Translations under genes and position numbers: made by a program | Shown: positions 5,225-6,073 of the stretch, piece by piece | How the letters are laid out: every line of letters starts with the position of its first letter | How positions within the stretch are numbered: the stretch's first letter is position 1 | The notes under the pieces: model-generated | What the model was told of the DNA's origin: nothing | Databases searched by the model: none | What the model saw: only the letters and a program-made list of their open reading frames with translations | From: Candidatus Sulfopaludibacter sp. SbA3 | Lineage (GTDB): Bacteria; Acidobacteriota; Terriglobia; Bryobacterales; Bryobacteraceae | Length of the DNA stretch: 6,073 bases | NCBI GenBank assembly: GCA_945900935.1 | Contig: CAMDKT010000387.1 | Span: 1-6,073 of the forward strand | Direction: 5' to 3'

Positions 5225-6073
5225 TTACGGAATGAAGTTTTTAAGAAACCGCCCGCTCTGGATGAGTGACGCTTTGCGCAACTCGAGATCGCCTTCGTAG
5301 GCGCGGTCTTCGACTTCGATACAGACTCCGCCCTTATAACCGGTTTCGGTGAGCACGCTGAAGAATTTGCCCCAATCGACGTCGCCGAGGCCGGGGAGTT
5401 TTGGGGTGTGCCATTGGTTGGGGAAGGCGAAGACGCCCACGTCGTTGAGTTTGTCGCGGTCGATGCGGGCGTCCTTGGCGTGCATGTGGAATAACTTGGG
5501 GCCGAATTCGCGCATCGCCTTTAAGTAACACATGTGCTGGAGAATGAAATGCGAGGGATCGAAGTTAAGGCCGAAGTTATCGCTGGGAATGTCATTAAAT
5601 GCGCGGCGCCAGATGGCGGGAGAAGTCATTAAGTTTTTGCCGCCGGGCCACTCGTCCTTAGTGAACGACATGGGGCAGTTTTCAATTCCGATTTTCACGC
5701 CGTGTTTTTCGGCGTGCTGGATGAGGGGTTTCCATGTCTTCAGGAACCGGGGCCAGTTTTCGTCGACGGATTTGGTGTAGTCGCGGCCGACGAAGGTGTT
5801 GACGACACCGACGCCCAAGAGGCTGGCGGCCTTGATGACGTGCTGGAGGTGTTTGACGTAGACGGCGGCTTCGTCCTTGTCAGGGGCCAGCGGGTTGGGG
5901 TAGTAGCCGAGGCCGCTGATGGCGACGCCGTATTTGGCGGCGAGATCTTTGACTTTAGCGGCGTCGTCCTTAGTGAATCCGGCGACGTCGATGTGGGTGA
6001 TGCCGGCGTAGCGGCGTTCGGCTTTGCCGAGGGGCCAGCACATGAGTTCGACGCAGGAAAATCCGTTGGAGGC
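5225..6073 (-). CDS. Sugar phosphate isomerase/epimerase-like TIM-barrel enzyme, start beyond right edge
   Basis: The visible 282 residues form most of a xylose isomerase-like TIM barrel (AP endonuclease family 2, COG1082 type). Typical marks are GFSCVELMCWP near the visible start, GKAERRYAG and THIDV, then IGIENCP (first metal-ligand Glu, codon around 5681-5683), LNFDPSHF (Asp/His), LFHMHAKDARID (His), and CIEVEDRAYEG (final Glu). These residues match the divalent-metal site of the family, where an enediol or proton-transfer reaction on a sugar or sugar derivative takes place. The exact substrate is not readable. The reading frame continues unbroken through 6073, so the ATG at 6043 is internal (within VELMCWP) and the true start lies outside the window. 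No signal peptide can be judged. The gene ends with TAA at 5225, 70 bp before hicB on the same strand; no functional link to hicBA is evident. Confidence 0.92.
   Translation of the reverse strand, partial: ASNGFSCVELMCWPLGKAERRYAGITHIDVAGFTKDDAAKVKDLAAKYGVAISGLGYYPNPLAPDKDEAAVYVKHLQHVIKAASLLGVGVVNTFVGRDYTKSVDENWPRFLKTWKPLIQHAEKHGVKIGIENCPMSFTKDEWPGGKNLMTSPAIWRRAFNDIPSDNFGLNFDPSHFILQHMCYLKAMREFGPKLFHMHAKDARIDRDKLNDVGVFAFPNQWHTPKLPGLGDVDWGKFFSVLTETGYKGGVCIEVEDRAYEGDLELRKASLIQSGRFLKNFIP

Noticed and set aside
6041..6043. ATG as the start of the sugar isomerase
   Set aside because: The frame continues open to the window edge and the residues before it (GFSCVEL) match the first beta-strand of the barrel, so the ATG is internal.

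Overview
The window is a GC-rich bacterial chromosomal segment. It holds two central-metabolism blocks, a small toxin-antitoxin-type block, and a gene fragment at each end. The sucC-sucD-ndk run, an isolated trpD and a TIM-barrel sugar isomerase of the type that starts 'MCWP.GKAERRYAG' suggest a soil- or sediment-type Acidobacteriota (Solibacter/Bryobacter-like), with Planctomycetota or Verrucomicrobiota possible. This placement is inference from recalled protein styles only. No rRNA, tRNA, CRISPR array, transposase or phage gene is visible.

Layout. At the left edge (about 1-315, minus) is the N-terminal part of a short-chain dehydrogenase/reductase (SDR) whose start is unclear. Positions 446-1453 (minus) carry trpD, tryptophan biosynthesis, standing alone without other trp genes. 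Only 24 bp separate its likely GTG start from the ATG of sucC on the other strand, and that gap contains a perfect 15-bp inverted repeat. Positions 1478-3930 (plus) form a tight sucC-sucD-ndk operon: sucC and sucD overlap by ATGA, and ndk starts 6 bp after sucD. It encodes both subunits of succinyl-CoA synthetase plus nucleoside diphosphate kinase, which fits because Scs makes ATP or GTP and Ndk equilibrates nucleoside triphosphates.

Convergent with ndk, across about 130 bp of non-coding DNA, lies a run of four small minus-strand genes (transcribed from 5154 down to 4058): hicB (antitoxin), hicA (RNase toxin), a HigA-family HTH antitoxin with no HigB toxin beside it, and a second small XRE/Cro-type HTH protein with a suspicious N-terminus. 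hicB and hicA both use non-ATG starts (GTG and TTG) and overlap by four bases. The HicB is short and has no visible DNA-binding domain, so the adjacent HTH proteins are candidate regulators of the locus. An 8-bp tandem repeat sits just upstream of hicB.

At the right edge (5225-6073, minus) is the C-terminal 282 residues of a sugar phosphate isomerase/epimerase-like TIM-barrel enzyme whose start lies beyond the window.

The metabolic genes are ordinary. The parts most worth a second look are the palindrome shared by trpD and sucC, and the HicBA + HigA-like + XRE cluster. I found no clear evidence of a wholly undescribed system.
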